From positions 1-5,368 of the forward strand of contig JAPLUP010000334.1 in the NCBI GenBank assembly GCA_026397575.1: DNA of 5,368 bases, given 5' to 3'. The notes under the pieces were generated by a model. That model worked only from the letters and a program-made list of their open reading frames with translations, ran no database searches and was not told where the DNA came from. Source of the stretch: Candidatus Zixiibacteriota bacterium. GTDB taxonomy: Bacteria; Zixibacteria; MSB-5A5; CAIYYT01. Shown here piece by piece: positions 1-5,340 of the stretch. Position 1 is the first letter of the stretch; every line of letters starts with the position of its first letter. A program made the position numbers and the translations under genes.

Positions 1-53
1 GACTACTATCTCTCATAGCGCAAGTTTTCTTTTCTGTTCCGTCAGCCAAGTAG

Positions 54-80
54 GTGGGAACTGCAGGGATCCTGACCCAC
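54..80 (-). terminator. Possible weak terminator hairpin after the DUF4412-like gene
   Basis: Eight bases after the stop codon, GTGGG (80-76) can pair with CCCAC (58-54), with an inner CAGG/CCTG stem and an unpaired CAGTT bulge. No clear U-run follows, so a rho-independent terminator is only weakly supported. The rest of 1-53 shows nothing recognisable. Confidence 0.25.
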
Positions 81-87
81 TTCACTA

Positions 88-1146
88 CTACTTCTTCAGC
101 TTGAATCCGGTAGGGGCTTCGAACTCCGAGCCGGCGACACTGGCGGCCGACATTTCAGTTACGGTGGTCGTAAACTGCATCAGATACATCGGTCCCGACT
201 GCTGTTGGGACTTGGTGTCTTTAGATTTGGATCCCTCGTCGGCCTTCGATTCTTTCTTCTTGCCAAACAGCCCACTGAGTTTTTTCGCGGTGCTTGACTT
301 GCCGCCTTCATCTGCTTCGTCGAATTGCTTTTCTTTCTTCTGCTCCTTGGCTTCACCCTGCTTGCCGGCCTGAGCCGAGGTGTCAGCCATAGAACCAAGT
401 GACACCGTCGACATCAGGGACATCCCTTGCAGATCCTTGGTGTGCTTGTAGAGTTCGCGCGGATCGACACCAAACGCCGTCAACATTCCTTCCATACTCT
501 GTTGGCTGTGACCGGTGAAACCAAGCTTGGCAGCCATCTCGGCATAGAACTTCTGGAAGTCTGCGGCGCCCGGGACGTCTTTGGCCAGCCAGAGATCCAT
601 CGTCATTTTCATCGCACCTTGTTCGCCTGATTCGGCGTTCTTGGCGTACATGATCATCGTGATAATCGTTTCTTCGGTGTTGTAGCCGGCGATTTTCTGG
701 GTCTTGCCGGTGCGGTCGACTTTCACTTCAGTGCGGAATTTGACGGTGTCTTCGGGATGCTCTTTCGCGTATTTCGCCTTCTCTTTGTTCGATTGTTCCA
801 AGCCCTTTTCCATCTCGGCGCGGACTTCGGCAAAGGTGCGTTCCTTGTATTCCTTATCCTTGAGATTAACGTCCCAAAAGAGTTCCTTGTCGAGACGGGT
901 GATTTCGGCGCTCTCCTGCGGCTTGCCGGCGCCCAGGAACTTCATCACTTTGTTGGTCATTCTGATGTTGGATGCGGTCTTGGCTTTGTCGCCGGAGATC
1001 ATTTGCGTCTGCGTCCCTTCCATGTTGGTCAGGCCCACCAACCCCTTGCTGGTCACGGTCGATTTGATCGTGATGTCGGCATGCACGGCAACCATCGCAA
1101 ACAGCAGTAGTGCGGTAACAGCAAAGAGTGTCAGTTTTGATTTCAT
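88..1146 (-). CDS. Exported DUF4412-like protein with charged low-complexity linker
   Basis: A 352-residue protein of unknown function, probably periplasmic or outer-membrane associated. Residues 1-23 form a signal peptide: MKSK, then a hydrophobic core, then an AVHA|D cleavage site. No lipobox cysteine is present. Residues 24-250 are mixed beta/alpha. The stretch 'RLDKELFWDVNLKDKEYKER' (84-103) states a residue-by-residue product like that of DUF4412 family members, followed by an amphipathic charged helix (about 104-128), 'GKTQKIAGYNTEE' and 'DLWLAKDVPG' (184-193). These are hallmarks I associate with DUF4412-like proteins, whose fold resembles the lipoprotein carriers LolA/LolB. Residues about 253-317 are a Lys/Glu/Ser/Gln-rich linker containing 'LSGLFGKKK'; it interrupts the domain before the last strands (319-352, ending 'FEAPTGFKLKK'). 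The start is supported by AAAGGAG seven bases upstream of the ATG. The gene has its own promoter and follows a terminator, so it is probably transcribed separately from its neighbours. The family assignment is from memory of motifs and is moderately sure; the coding call is firm. Confidence 0.9.
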   Translation of the reverse strand: MKSKLTLFAVTALLLFAMVAVHADITIKSTVTSKGLVGLTNMEGTQTQMISGDKAKTASNIRMTNKVMKFLGAGKPQESAEITRLDKELFWDVNLKDKEYKERTFAEVRAEMEKGLEQSNKEKAKYAKEHPEDTVKFRTEVKVDRTGKTQKIAGYNTEETIITMIMYAKNAESGEQGAMKMTMDLWLAKDVPGAADFQKFYAEMAAKLGFTGHSQQSMEGMLTAFGVDPRELYKHTKDLQGMSLMSTVSLGSMADTSAQAGKQGEAKEQKKEKQFDEADEGGKSSTAKKLSGLFGKKKESKADEGSKSKDTKSQQQSGPMYLMQFTTTVTEMSAASVAGSEFEAPTGFKLKK

Positions 1147-1153
1147 AGTTTAG

Positions 1154-1160
1154 CTCCTTT
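1154..1160 (-). promoter_or_regulatory. Shine-Dalgarno site of the DUF4412-like gene
   Basis: AAAGGAG lies seven bases before the ATG at 1146, a textbook spacing. It fixes the start directly in front of the signal peptide. Confidence 0.8.
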
Positions 1161-1179
1161 GTGTAGTTGTCTGATGTTG

Positions 1180-1217
1180 ATTATACGCTTTGGTCGCTGT
1201 CGATTAAACGTTTTTTT
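1180..1217 (-). promoter_or_regulatory. Sigma70-like promoter with A-tract for the DUF4412-like gene
   Basis: Read on the minus strand, a perfect -10 hexamer TATAAT (1185-1180) sits 17 bases after a weak -35, TTTAAT (1208-1203). A run of seven A (1217-1211) lies immediately upstream of the -35, as in UP elements that contact the RNA polymerase alpha subunit and compensate for a poor -35. The predicted transcription start is near 1173, giving a short leader of about 26 nt that contains the AAAGGAG site. It is the only good promoter match between the upstream terminator and the gene. Inferred from consensus only. Confidence 0.65.
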
Positions 1218-1317
1218 CGGCGTGGCGCAAGCGATTTTCGGTTGCTGAGGTGGCTGCCGAATCGAGTCGGAAGTAGCGCGCGGAGGAGAAGCCCGATTCG
1301 CTTGTTAAAGTGTTCGC

Positions 1318-1350
1318 AAACAAGAAACCCTCCGCCGAAGCAGAGGGTTT
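1318..1350 (-). terminator. Rho-independent terminator with UUCG tetraloop
   Basis: On the minus strand AAACCCTC (1350-1343) pairs fully with GAGGGTTT (1332-1325). Inside it are a U-G wobble (1342/1333), a GC/GC step (1341-1340 with 1335-1334) and a UUCG loop (1339-1336) closed by C-G. The result is an 11-bp stem capped by an extra-stable C(UUCG)G tetraloop, followed by the U-rich tail TTTCTTGTTTG. It lies 26 bases after the stop codon at 1377. The plus-strand version has a C-A mismatch at the same place and a CGAA loop, though it also has a six-T run, so it may work weakly in both directions. The structure favours the minus strand, in line with gene direction. Confidence 0.85.
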
Positions 1351-1376
1351 TTTGTCACACAATAGGAGGGCGTGTT

Positions 1377-3068
1377 TTATTTCATCAGTGCCATTTTGCG
1401 CGTCAAACTAATCTGGTCAGACGATAGCCGATAGAAATAGACACCACTGGCAACAATTTGACCGTTGCCGTCGGCGCCATTCCAGCGGAACTGATGTTGG
1501 CCAGTCGGCAGATAGCCGCGATATAGCGTCGTCACTGTGCGGCCAAGAATGTCGTAAACCGAAAGCGTTACGTCACCCGGTTTATCCAGGGAGAAGGAAA
1601 TCACCGTCTCGGGGTTGAAAGGATTCGGGAAGTTCTGATTCAAAGTGAACATGCCCGGTACATGGAAATTGCCGTCATCAACACCGGTAACAGCGTTAAC
1701 GGTCGTGACGATTTTCTTCGTCACTTTGGCGGCTGGATCAAATCGTGAGAAGGCCACAACTGTCAGTGTGTCCTGAGTACCAAGCGGTGTGCCTGCCGGA
1801 ATGGTAACTGTAACCGGTAGTGTTTTGTGCTCGCCGGCTGCGTAATACTGACCGAGTGTATCGTTGCCCGTCACTACCCATCCGGATTTGCTGGTCACGG
1901 TCAGCGCAATCAGATCAACACCGGAGCCGTTGTTGGTAACGATCACGTCATAACTCACGGTTACGCCGGCAGAATCGGCGCCATCTGTCGGAGCCGTGGC
2001 GGCGACCGCGAACGATTCGGCGTCGGTGAGCGCCAGGTTCATGATCTTAGTCGGACCGATGCCGACCCACAGGTCATTTGCTGGTCCCAGTTTATAGGCA
2101 ACCGTACCGTTGATCTTGAAAGTGATGTGGTCACCCACAACACAACCTTCATCAACTGTTTCCGTGGCAAAGTCATCACCATAGACATGAAGAGTCCCAT
2201 AAATACCGATAGTCGTCGTCACGAACAGACCACAAAGGATGCCGTTCGGATCAAAGGCTGTGATTTCGGTACCTACCGGTATCGGCGCGCCATTAATCGT
2301 GCACTGGAGACCAACAAAATCGGTCCATTGGGAGGTCGGAGTCGGACCAGTGATAACGGTCGTGACGATTTTCTTCGTCACTTTGGCGGCTGGATCAAAT
2401 CGTGAGAAGGCCACAACTGTCAGTGTGTCCTGAGTACCAAGCGGTGTGCCCGCCGGTATGGCAACTGTAACCGGTAGTGTCTTGTGCTCGCCGGCTGTGT
2501 AATACTGACCGAGCGTATCGTTGCCCGTCACTACCCATCCGGATTTGCTGGTCACGGTCAGCGCAATCAGATCAACACCGGAGCCGTTGTTGGTAACGAT
2601 CACGTCATAGCTCACGGTAGAGCCGGCAGTGCTGGCGCCTCCGGGCGGAGCCGCGACATCGATTGCGAATGTGTAGACCGAGAGGTTCACCTTCTTGAAC
2701 GGTCCAAGGCTCCGCCAGGCATCGTTATCCGGGCCAAGCTGGGTGGCAACGACACCGTTGATCTTGAAGACGACATGGTCGCCCATCACGCACCCCTCAT
2801 CTACCAAAGGGCTATATTCATCATCGCCATACACATCCAGACTGCCGTATTGCCCGAGAGTCTTAGTGACAAATCTCCCGCAGAGTACACCCTGCGGATC
2901 AAACGCGGTGATCTCGGTACCGATCGGAATCAGCACTCCGTTAATCGTGCAGTTGTCGCCGATGAAACTCGTCCAGACGTTGGTCGGAGTCGGTCCCTGC
3001 GCTAACAGGGGCACAGTCGCGACTACAACGATCATCAGCATTCTGATCAGCAAAGTCTTCGCTTTCAT
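1377..3068 (-). CDS. Secreted repeat protein (A-B-A-B modules) with T9SS-type C-terminal domain
   Basis: A 563-residue exported protein with no visible enzyme domain. Numbering is from the start chosen here. Residues 1-23 are a signal peptide (MKAKTLLIRM, hydrophobic core, PLLA|QG). Two copies of a two-part unit follow. Module A (about 25-131 and 241-347) begins 'GPTPTxxWT' and carries 'CTING', 'GTEITAFDPxGxLCG', 'VYGDD', 'VDEGC' and 'FKING'; the copies are about 66% identical by hand count and each has three cysteines. Module B (about 133-240 and 352-458) has 'TVSYDVIVTNNGSGVDLIAL', a GW motif and 'PAGTPLGTQDTLTV', like NEW3-type Ig domains that follow catalytic or binding domains in surface proteins. 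The C-terminal domain (about 472-563) has 'NFPNPFNPETVISFSL', 'ASGVYFYRL' and ends 'KMALMK', matching T9SS type A sorting/FlgD-like Ig domains. An in-frame ATG at 3086 would add six residues, but only the ATG at 3068 has a ribosome site. It is probably cotranscribed with the upstream gene, 59 nt away. Likely role (inference): surface display, adhesion or matrix contact. Confidence 0.92.
   Translation of the reverse strand: MKAKTLLIRMLMIVVVATVPLLAQGPTPTNVWTSFIGDNCTINGVLIPIGTEITAFDPQGVLCGRFVTKTLGQYGSLDVYGDDEYSPLVDEGCVMGDHVVFKINGVVATQLGPDNDAWRSLGPFKKVNLSVYTFAIDVAAPPGGASTAGSTVSYDVIVTNNGSGVDLIALTVTSKSGWVVTGNDTLGQYYTAGEHKTLPVTVAIPAGTPLGTQDTLTVVAFSRFDPAAKVTKKIVTTVITGPTPTSQWTDFVGLQCTINGAPIPVGTEITAFDPNGILCGLFVTTTIGIYGTLHVYGDDFATETVDEGCVVGDHITFKINGTVAYKLGPANDLWVGIGPTKIMNLALTDAESFAVAATAPTDGADSAGVTVSYDVIVTNNGSGVDLIALTVTSKSGWVVTGNDTLGQYYAAGEHKTLPVTVTIPAGTPLGTQDTLTVVAFSRFDPAAKVTKKIVTTVNAVTGVDDGNFHVPGMFTLNQNFPNPFNPETVISFSLDKPGDVTLSVYDILGRTVTTLYRGYLPTGQHQFRWNGADGNGQIVASGVYFYRLSSDQISLTRKMALMK
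1697..1972 (-). repeat. 276-bp intragenic repeat, copy 2 (second module B)
   Basis: This segment matches 2354-2629 without gaps, offset 657 bp, with about 10 mismatches in 276 bases (about 96% identity by hand count). It encodes most of the second NEW3-like module, about residues 366-457. Most differences are silent. Similarity falls off sharply on both sides into module A and into the linker before the C-terminal domain. Confidence 0.93.
2354..2629 (-). repeat. 276-bp intragenic repeat, copy 1 (first module B)
   Basis: Partner of 1697-1972, in the same orientation. It encodes about residues 147-238. The two protein copies differ at only a few positions, for example YYTAGE versus YYAAGE and VAIPAG versus VTIPAG. 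Because synonymous sites are also nearly identical, the copies were homogenised or duplicated recently. Confidence 0.93.
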
Positions 3069-3076
3069 ATCTTCAT

Positions 3077-3083
3077 TCCTTCT
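3077..3083 (-). promoter_or_regulatory. Shine-Dalgarno site that decides the start at 3068
   Basis: AGAAGGA ends eight bases before the ATG at 3068. It lies inside the six-codon extension that a start at 3086 would give. The bases before 3086 are AT-rich (TTGAATATTATAT) with no purine-rich site. This supports 3068 as the real start and gives a signal peptide beginning with MKAK. Confidence 0.75.
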
Positions 3084-3127
3084 CATATATAATATTCAAG
3101 ATACGTGTCCATGCTCTACTCCGCAAT

Positions 3128-5149
3128 TTATTTTACGAGCATCATCTTTTTAGTGTCGGTGAACTCCCCGGCCTTCAAACGGTAGAAGTACATTCCCGAG
3201 GAGGCCGGCTTGCCGTTGGCATTGGCGCCGTCCCAGCTAACCGAGTATCTGCCTGCGGGCAGGAAACGATCAAGCAACGTGGTCACTTTTTCGCCAACCA
3301 CATTGTATACGTCAACCGTGGCCCTTGACGCCACAGGCAAACTAAAGTCAATCGAAGTGCCCGGATTGAACGGATTCGGATAGTTCTGCGCCAGACCAAA
3401 TTGACGGGGCAGATTCTCCGGATGCTTGGACAGCGAAGTCAGAGCGGTCAGACGAATACGATCACCCAGACCGCTGAAAGTATACGACTGCTGCACCGGA
3501 ATGCCGTTGACGGCCAAGTTGATGCTGCCACCAAGATCAGGACCTTCAACGGTGGTCGTACCTTTGTCATCGCGATAAACCGGTGTAAAACTAATTCTGC
3601 CGCCGGTCCCCACTGTCGCCTGTCCGCAGAGATGGCCATTTTCATCGTAGGCTGCCAACACGGTACCGGTCGGTATCAAAGTCCCATCCAGCGTAATGCC
3701 GTCGCCGAACAGGTCGATCCACTCGGTTGTCGGAGTCACGCCGGGGGCAGGCGGGAAGGCCTTCATCGTGCCACGCGAAGCGACGTAGATAGATGCCTTA
3801 GGATCTGATCCCGGATAAATCAGCGTCGCCGCAGCATCGGTCTTAAGCCAATATCCTAATCCCGGTTTCATTTCTTTCAAAGTGGCAAATCCCGGTTGCG
3901 CCGGATCAAAAGTTAGACCACCATTATCAAATCCGAGCGCGACGATGATCTTGTCGAGAACACTGGAGATTGCCACCTGCGTCGAGTCGGAATCGTCCGG
4001 TAAATAGCTGACCAGATTCCAGTTCTGCTCCAGATCGATCGGCGTATCGGGCGCCACCTTGGTTCCAGTGACGCAGAGCGTCGTATCGCAGTTCATGCGG
4101 AACCAGTAACCGTGCAGATGGTCCAGAGTGGTTAGAGTCGAGAACTGCGATAGATATGGATCATAAGTCGCGCCGCCCTGCTCGAAACCGAGAACGACGT
4201 CGATGCAACCCTTGATGTCTTTGATTATCGTCTCGATGTCGTCATCCGGCGTGTCGACATTCCAGCTTATCAGATTCCAACCCTGGTGTAAAGCAAGACA
4301 GCGCGTTACATCAGGATTCTCGAGGATCGTGACATTTACATACGCCCACTCGGTCTTCACCAGCGCGTTGTCATCGTTCACGGCAATCGAGTCGACCAGC
4401 ACACCGACAGGGTAAGACGCAACGTCCGGAGTCAGGACGACGGCGCTTGGCGCAGTGCCAAAGAGAGCAGACAGCGTCAGCCAACTGGGCTGGTGGGTAA
4501 TCTGCCAGTTGAGTGGATCACTGCCGAGGTTGGTGATGTGCAGCGTGTCTGCCTCTGGGTTGACGCCGACATAAGTGACAAAGTTGAAGATTGTCGGCTG
4601 CAACTGAATGATTGGCTTGGAACCGACGATGTGAATCAATCCGAAAACGAAGTAGTCTTCCACGGCAACGTCGTTCGTGTCCTGCAACAAATAAATGTCC
4701 GGGCCGAGCACGGTCGTGTCGATCACGATGTCGCCCGCCAGAGCAGTCGGGGCAACTTTCAAATAGATGTTGGCGATTTCGCCATTACCCGGTGGCAGAA
4801 AACCGGAGGGAGTTCCATCGAACTTGAGCAACATCGTGTGGGTGCCGTTATCAAACACGCCACTGGTAGTGCCAAGCCCACCGAAACGGCTACCGACAAA
4901 CGAGATCGAGTCGATGTTGAGGAAGTCAACATCACGAATCAGAAGCGGCACGATCACTTTGTTGAGCGCCGCCTCATTGTACAGACGAACCGGCATGACA
5001 AAGGCCTGACCATTGGTGGCTGTGAGCTCCGGCAAAACCACAAAGTTGTGATATAGCGGTGACCCCAACGTTGTCAGGGGTAAGGCAGCCAGCATCGCTA
5101 AAGCCAACACCACGAATAAGGCTTTACAGGTTATAGAGTCTGTTCGCAT
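3128..5149 (-). CDS. Secreted multidomain surface protein: cohesin-like, BACON-like, WNLIS repeats, module A, T9SS-type C-terminus
   Basis: A 673-residue exported protein without a recognisable catalytic domain. Residues 1-29 are a signal peptide (MRTDSITCKA plus a long hydrophobic core). About 33-175 looks like a cohesin-type beta sandwich ('FVMPVRLYNE', 'DFLNIDSISF', 'GEIANIYLKV'). About 178-277 resembles a BACON/Ig domain ('ADTLHITNLGSDPLNWQI', 'PSWLTLS', 'YPVGVLVDSI'). About 284-446 holds two tandem repeats, each with WNLIS/WNLVS, 'LGFxxGGxTxDP', 'FxTL' and 'GYW'. Only the first has cysteines, at 284, 315, 354 and 359. About 470-571 is a degenerate copy of the 'TPTxxW' module A of the next gene ('TPTTEW', 'AAYDENGHLCG', 'VYRDD', 'AVNGI'). 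About 583-673 is the sorting domain ('QNYPNPFNPGTSIDFSLP', 'SSGMYFYRL', ending 'KKMMLVK'). The start is supported by GGAGGA eight bases upstream. It is the first gene of a probable two-gene unit. Cohesin-like and BACON domains suggest binding or assembly at the cell surface (inference). Confidence 0.92.
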   Translation of the reverse strand: MRTDSITCKALFVVLALAMLAALPLTTLGSPLYHNFVVLPELTATNGQAFVMPVRLYNEAALNKVIVPLLIRDVDFLNIDSISFVGSRFGGLGTTSGVFDNGTHTMLLKFDGTPSGFLPPGNGEIANIYLKVAPTALAGDIVIDTTVLGPDIYLLQDTNDVAVEDYFVFGLIHIVGSKPIIQLQPTIFNFVTYVGVNPEADTLHITNLGSDPLNWQITHQPSWLTLSALFGTAPSAVVLTPDVASYPVGVLVDSIAVNDDNALVKTEWAYVNVTILENPDVTRCLALHQGWNLISWNVDTPDDDIETIIKDIKGCIDVVLGFEQGGATYDPYLSQFSTLTTLDHLHGYWFRMNCDTTLCVTGTKVAPDTPIDLEQNWNLVSYLPDDSDSTQVAISSVLDKIIVALGFDNGGLTFDPAQPGFATLKEMKPGLGYWLKTDAAATLIYPGSDPKASIYVASRGTMKAFPPAPGVTPTTEWIDLFGDGITLDGTLIPTGTVLAAYDENGHLCGQATVGTGGRISFTPVYRDDKGTTTVEGPDLGGSINLAVNGIPVQQSYTFSGLGDRIRLTALTSLSKHPENLPRQFGLAQNYPNPFNPGTSIDFSLPVASRATVDVYNVVGEKVTTLLDRFLPAGRYSVSWDGANANGKPASSGMYFYRLKAGEFTDTKKMMLVK
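3809..4300 (-). repeat. Two tandem protein repeats of the WNLIS type (coding)
   Basis: Residues about 284-363 and 364-446 of the 673-residue protein align as repeats. Shared anchors are GWNLIS/NWNLVS, VVLGFEQGG/VALGFDNGG, TYDP/TFDP, FSTL/FATL and GYWF/GYWL. The DNA copies are clearly diverged, so this is an old duplication, unlike the 276-bp repeat in the next gene. Such 'WNLIS ... GYW' units recur in secreted proteins of FCB-group bacteria; I know of no firm function. Confidence 0.75.
4950..5063 (-). other. Signal peptide and N-terminal end of the cohesin-like domain are not in this range; range marks the start of the mature region
   Basis: The codons from about residue 30 to 67 of the 673-residue protein begin the mature protein, just after the predicted signal peptidase I cut near 'TTLGS|PLYH'. 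The strand pattern 'HNFVVLPELTATNGQAFVMP' then 'VRLYNEAALN' is the usual opening of cohesin-like sandwiches. No separate function is claimed. Confidence 0.35.
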
Positions 5150-5306
5150 CGGAGAATTCCTCCAGGTAACATTATTATCAAGGTCAACCCCATGGCTGGG
5201 GTATAGATTGAGATTCTTCTATGTGCAACGATCAATCCGATGATAGGCGAGCAGCTTCTTGCTGGGAATTAGACAGATAGCCCAGAGAGCATCTCCATAT
5301 TTAGCC
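5150..5306 (-). other. Long untranslated leader of the two-gene unit
   Basis: From the predicted start near 5306 to the ATG there are about 157 nt without a convincing reading frame. Possible small stems are CTGGG with CCCAG near the middle, CAGC with GCTG around AAGAA, and ACCCC with GGGGT (5202-5187). None has a following U-run, and I recognise no known riboswitch or leader peptide. Confidence 0.4.
5155..5164 (-). promoter_or_regulatory. Strong Shine-Dalgarno site in a small hairpin
   Basis: GGAGGA (5163-5158) lies eight bases before the ATG at 5149. GGAG (5163-5160) can pair with CTCC (5154-5151) around a five-base loop, with a possible U-G extension, which would partly cover the ribosome site next to the start codon. 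Confidence 0.6.
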
Positions 5307-5312
5307 AGGCTC

Positions 5313-5340
5313 AATATAAGGCATACATTGCTAATGTCAA
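5313..5340 (-). promoter_or_regulatory. Sigma70-like promoter for the two-gene unit
   Basis: On the minus strand a perfect -35 TTGACA (5340-5335) is followed after 16 bases by TATATT (5318-5313), a 5/6 match to the -10 consensus. A T-rich stretch (CCTTTTTG) lies just upstream. Transcription would start near 5306, leaving a leader of about 157 nt. It is the best promoter match in the upstream region. A weaker pair, TTGCAC (5228-5223) with TATACC (5205-5200), 17 bases apart, is a less likely alternative. Confidence 0.65.
5325..5337. promoter_or_regulatory. Small dyad over the -35 and spacer (possible operator)
   Basis: ACATT-GCT-AATGT is a perfect 5-3-5 inverted repeat overlapping the -35 hexamer and the upstream half of the spacer. 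A repressor bound here would block polymerase. It is short enough to arise by chance. Confidence 0.25.

Larger units (their letters stand above)
1147..1376. other. Intergenic region between the two transcription units
   Basis: This 230-bp gap holds the terminator of the upstream gene (about 1318-1350) and the promoter and ribosome site of the downstream gene (1154-1217). The remaining part, about 1218-1317, shows no convincing coding sequence. It contains a 7-bp inverted repeat, CGAATCG (1258-1264) with CGATTCG (1294-1300), 29 bases apart, which may be chance. Confidence 0.6.

Noticed and set aside
704..1153. Plus-strand frame of 149 codons, and an overlapping one of 117 codons
   Set aside because: Both are antisense to the DUF4412-like gene, which has a signal peptide, ribosome site and promoter. 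The antisense products look like noise.
1258..1300. 7-bp inverted repeat with a 29-base loop upstream of the DUF4412-like gene
   Set aside because: Too short and too widely spaced to separate from chance, and not placed over the promoter elements.
1167..1427. Plus-strand frame across the intergenic region
   Set aside because: It runs through the promoter and the terminator hairpin and into the end of the neighbouring gene. It has no ribosome site and no domain.
1827..3005. Two plus-strand open frames (1827-2405 and 2484-3005) whose first 40 or so residues are nearly the same
   Set aside because: They lie antisense to the two B repeats, and the similarity is a by-product of that repeat. They have no ribosome sites, no recognisable domains and an odd composition.
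3087..3127. Possible promoter between the two secreted-protein genes (TTGCGG, 17 nt, TATCTT)
   Set aside because: Only 3/6 and 4/6 matches to consensus. The short gap and lack of a terminator favour cotranscription.
4493..5056. Plus-strand frame of 187 codons
   Set aside because: It is antisense to the cohesin-like and BACON-like part of the 673-residue protein, with no initiation signal and no family resemblance.
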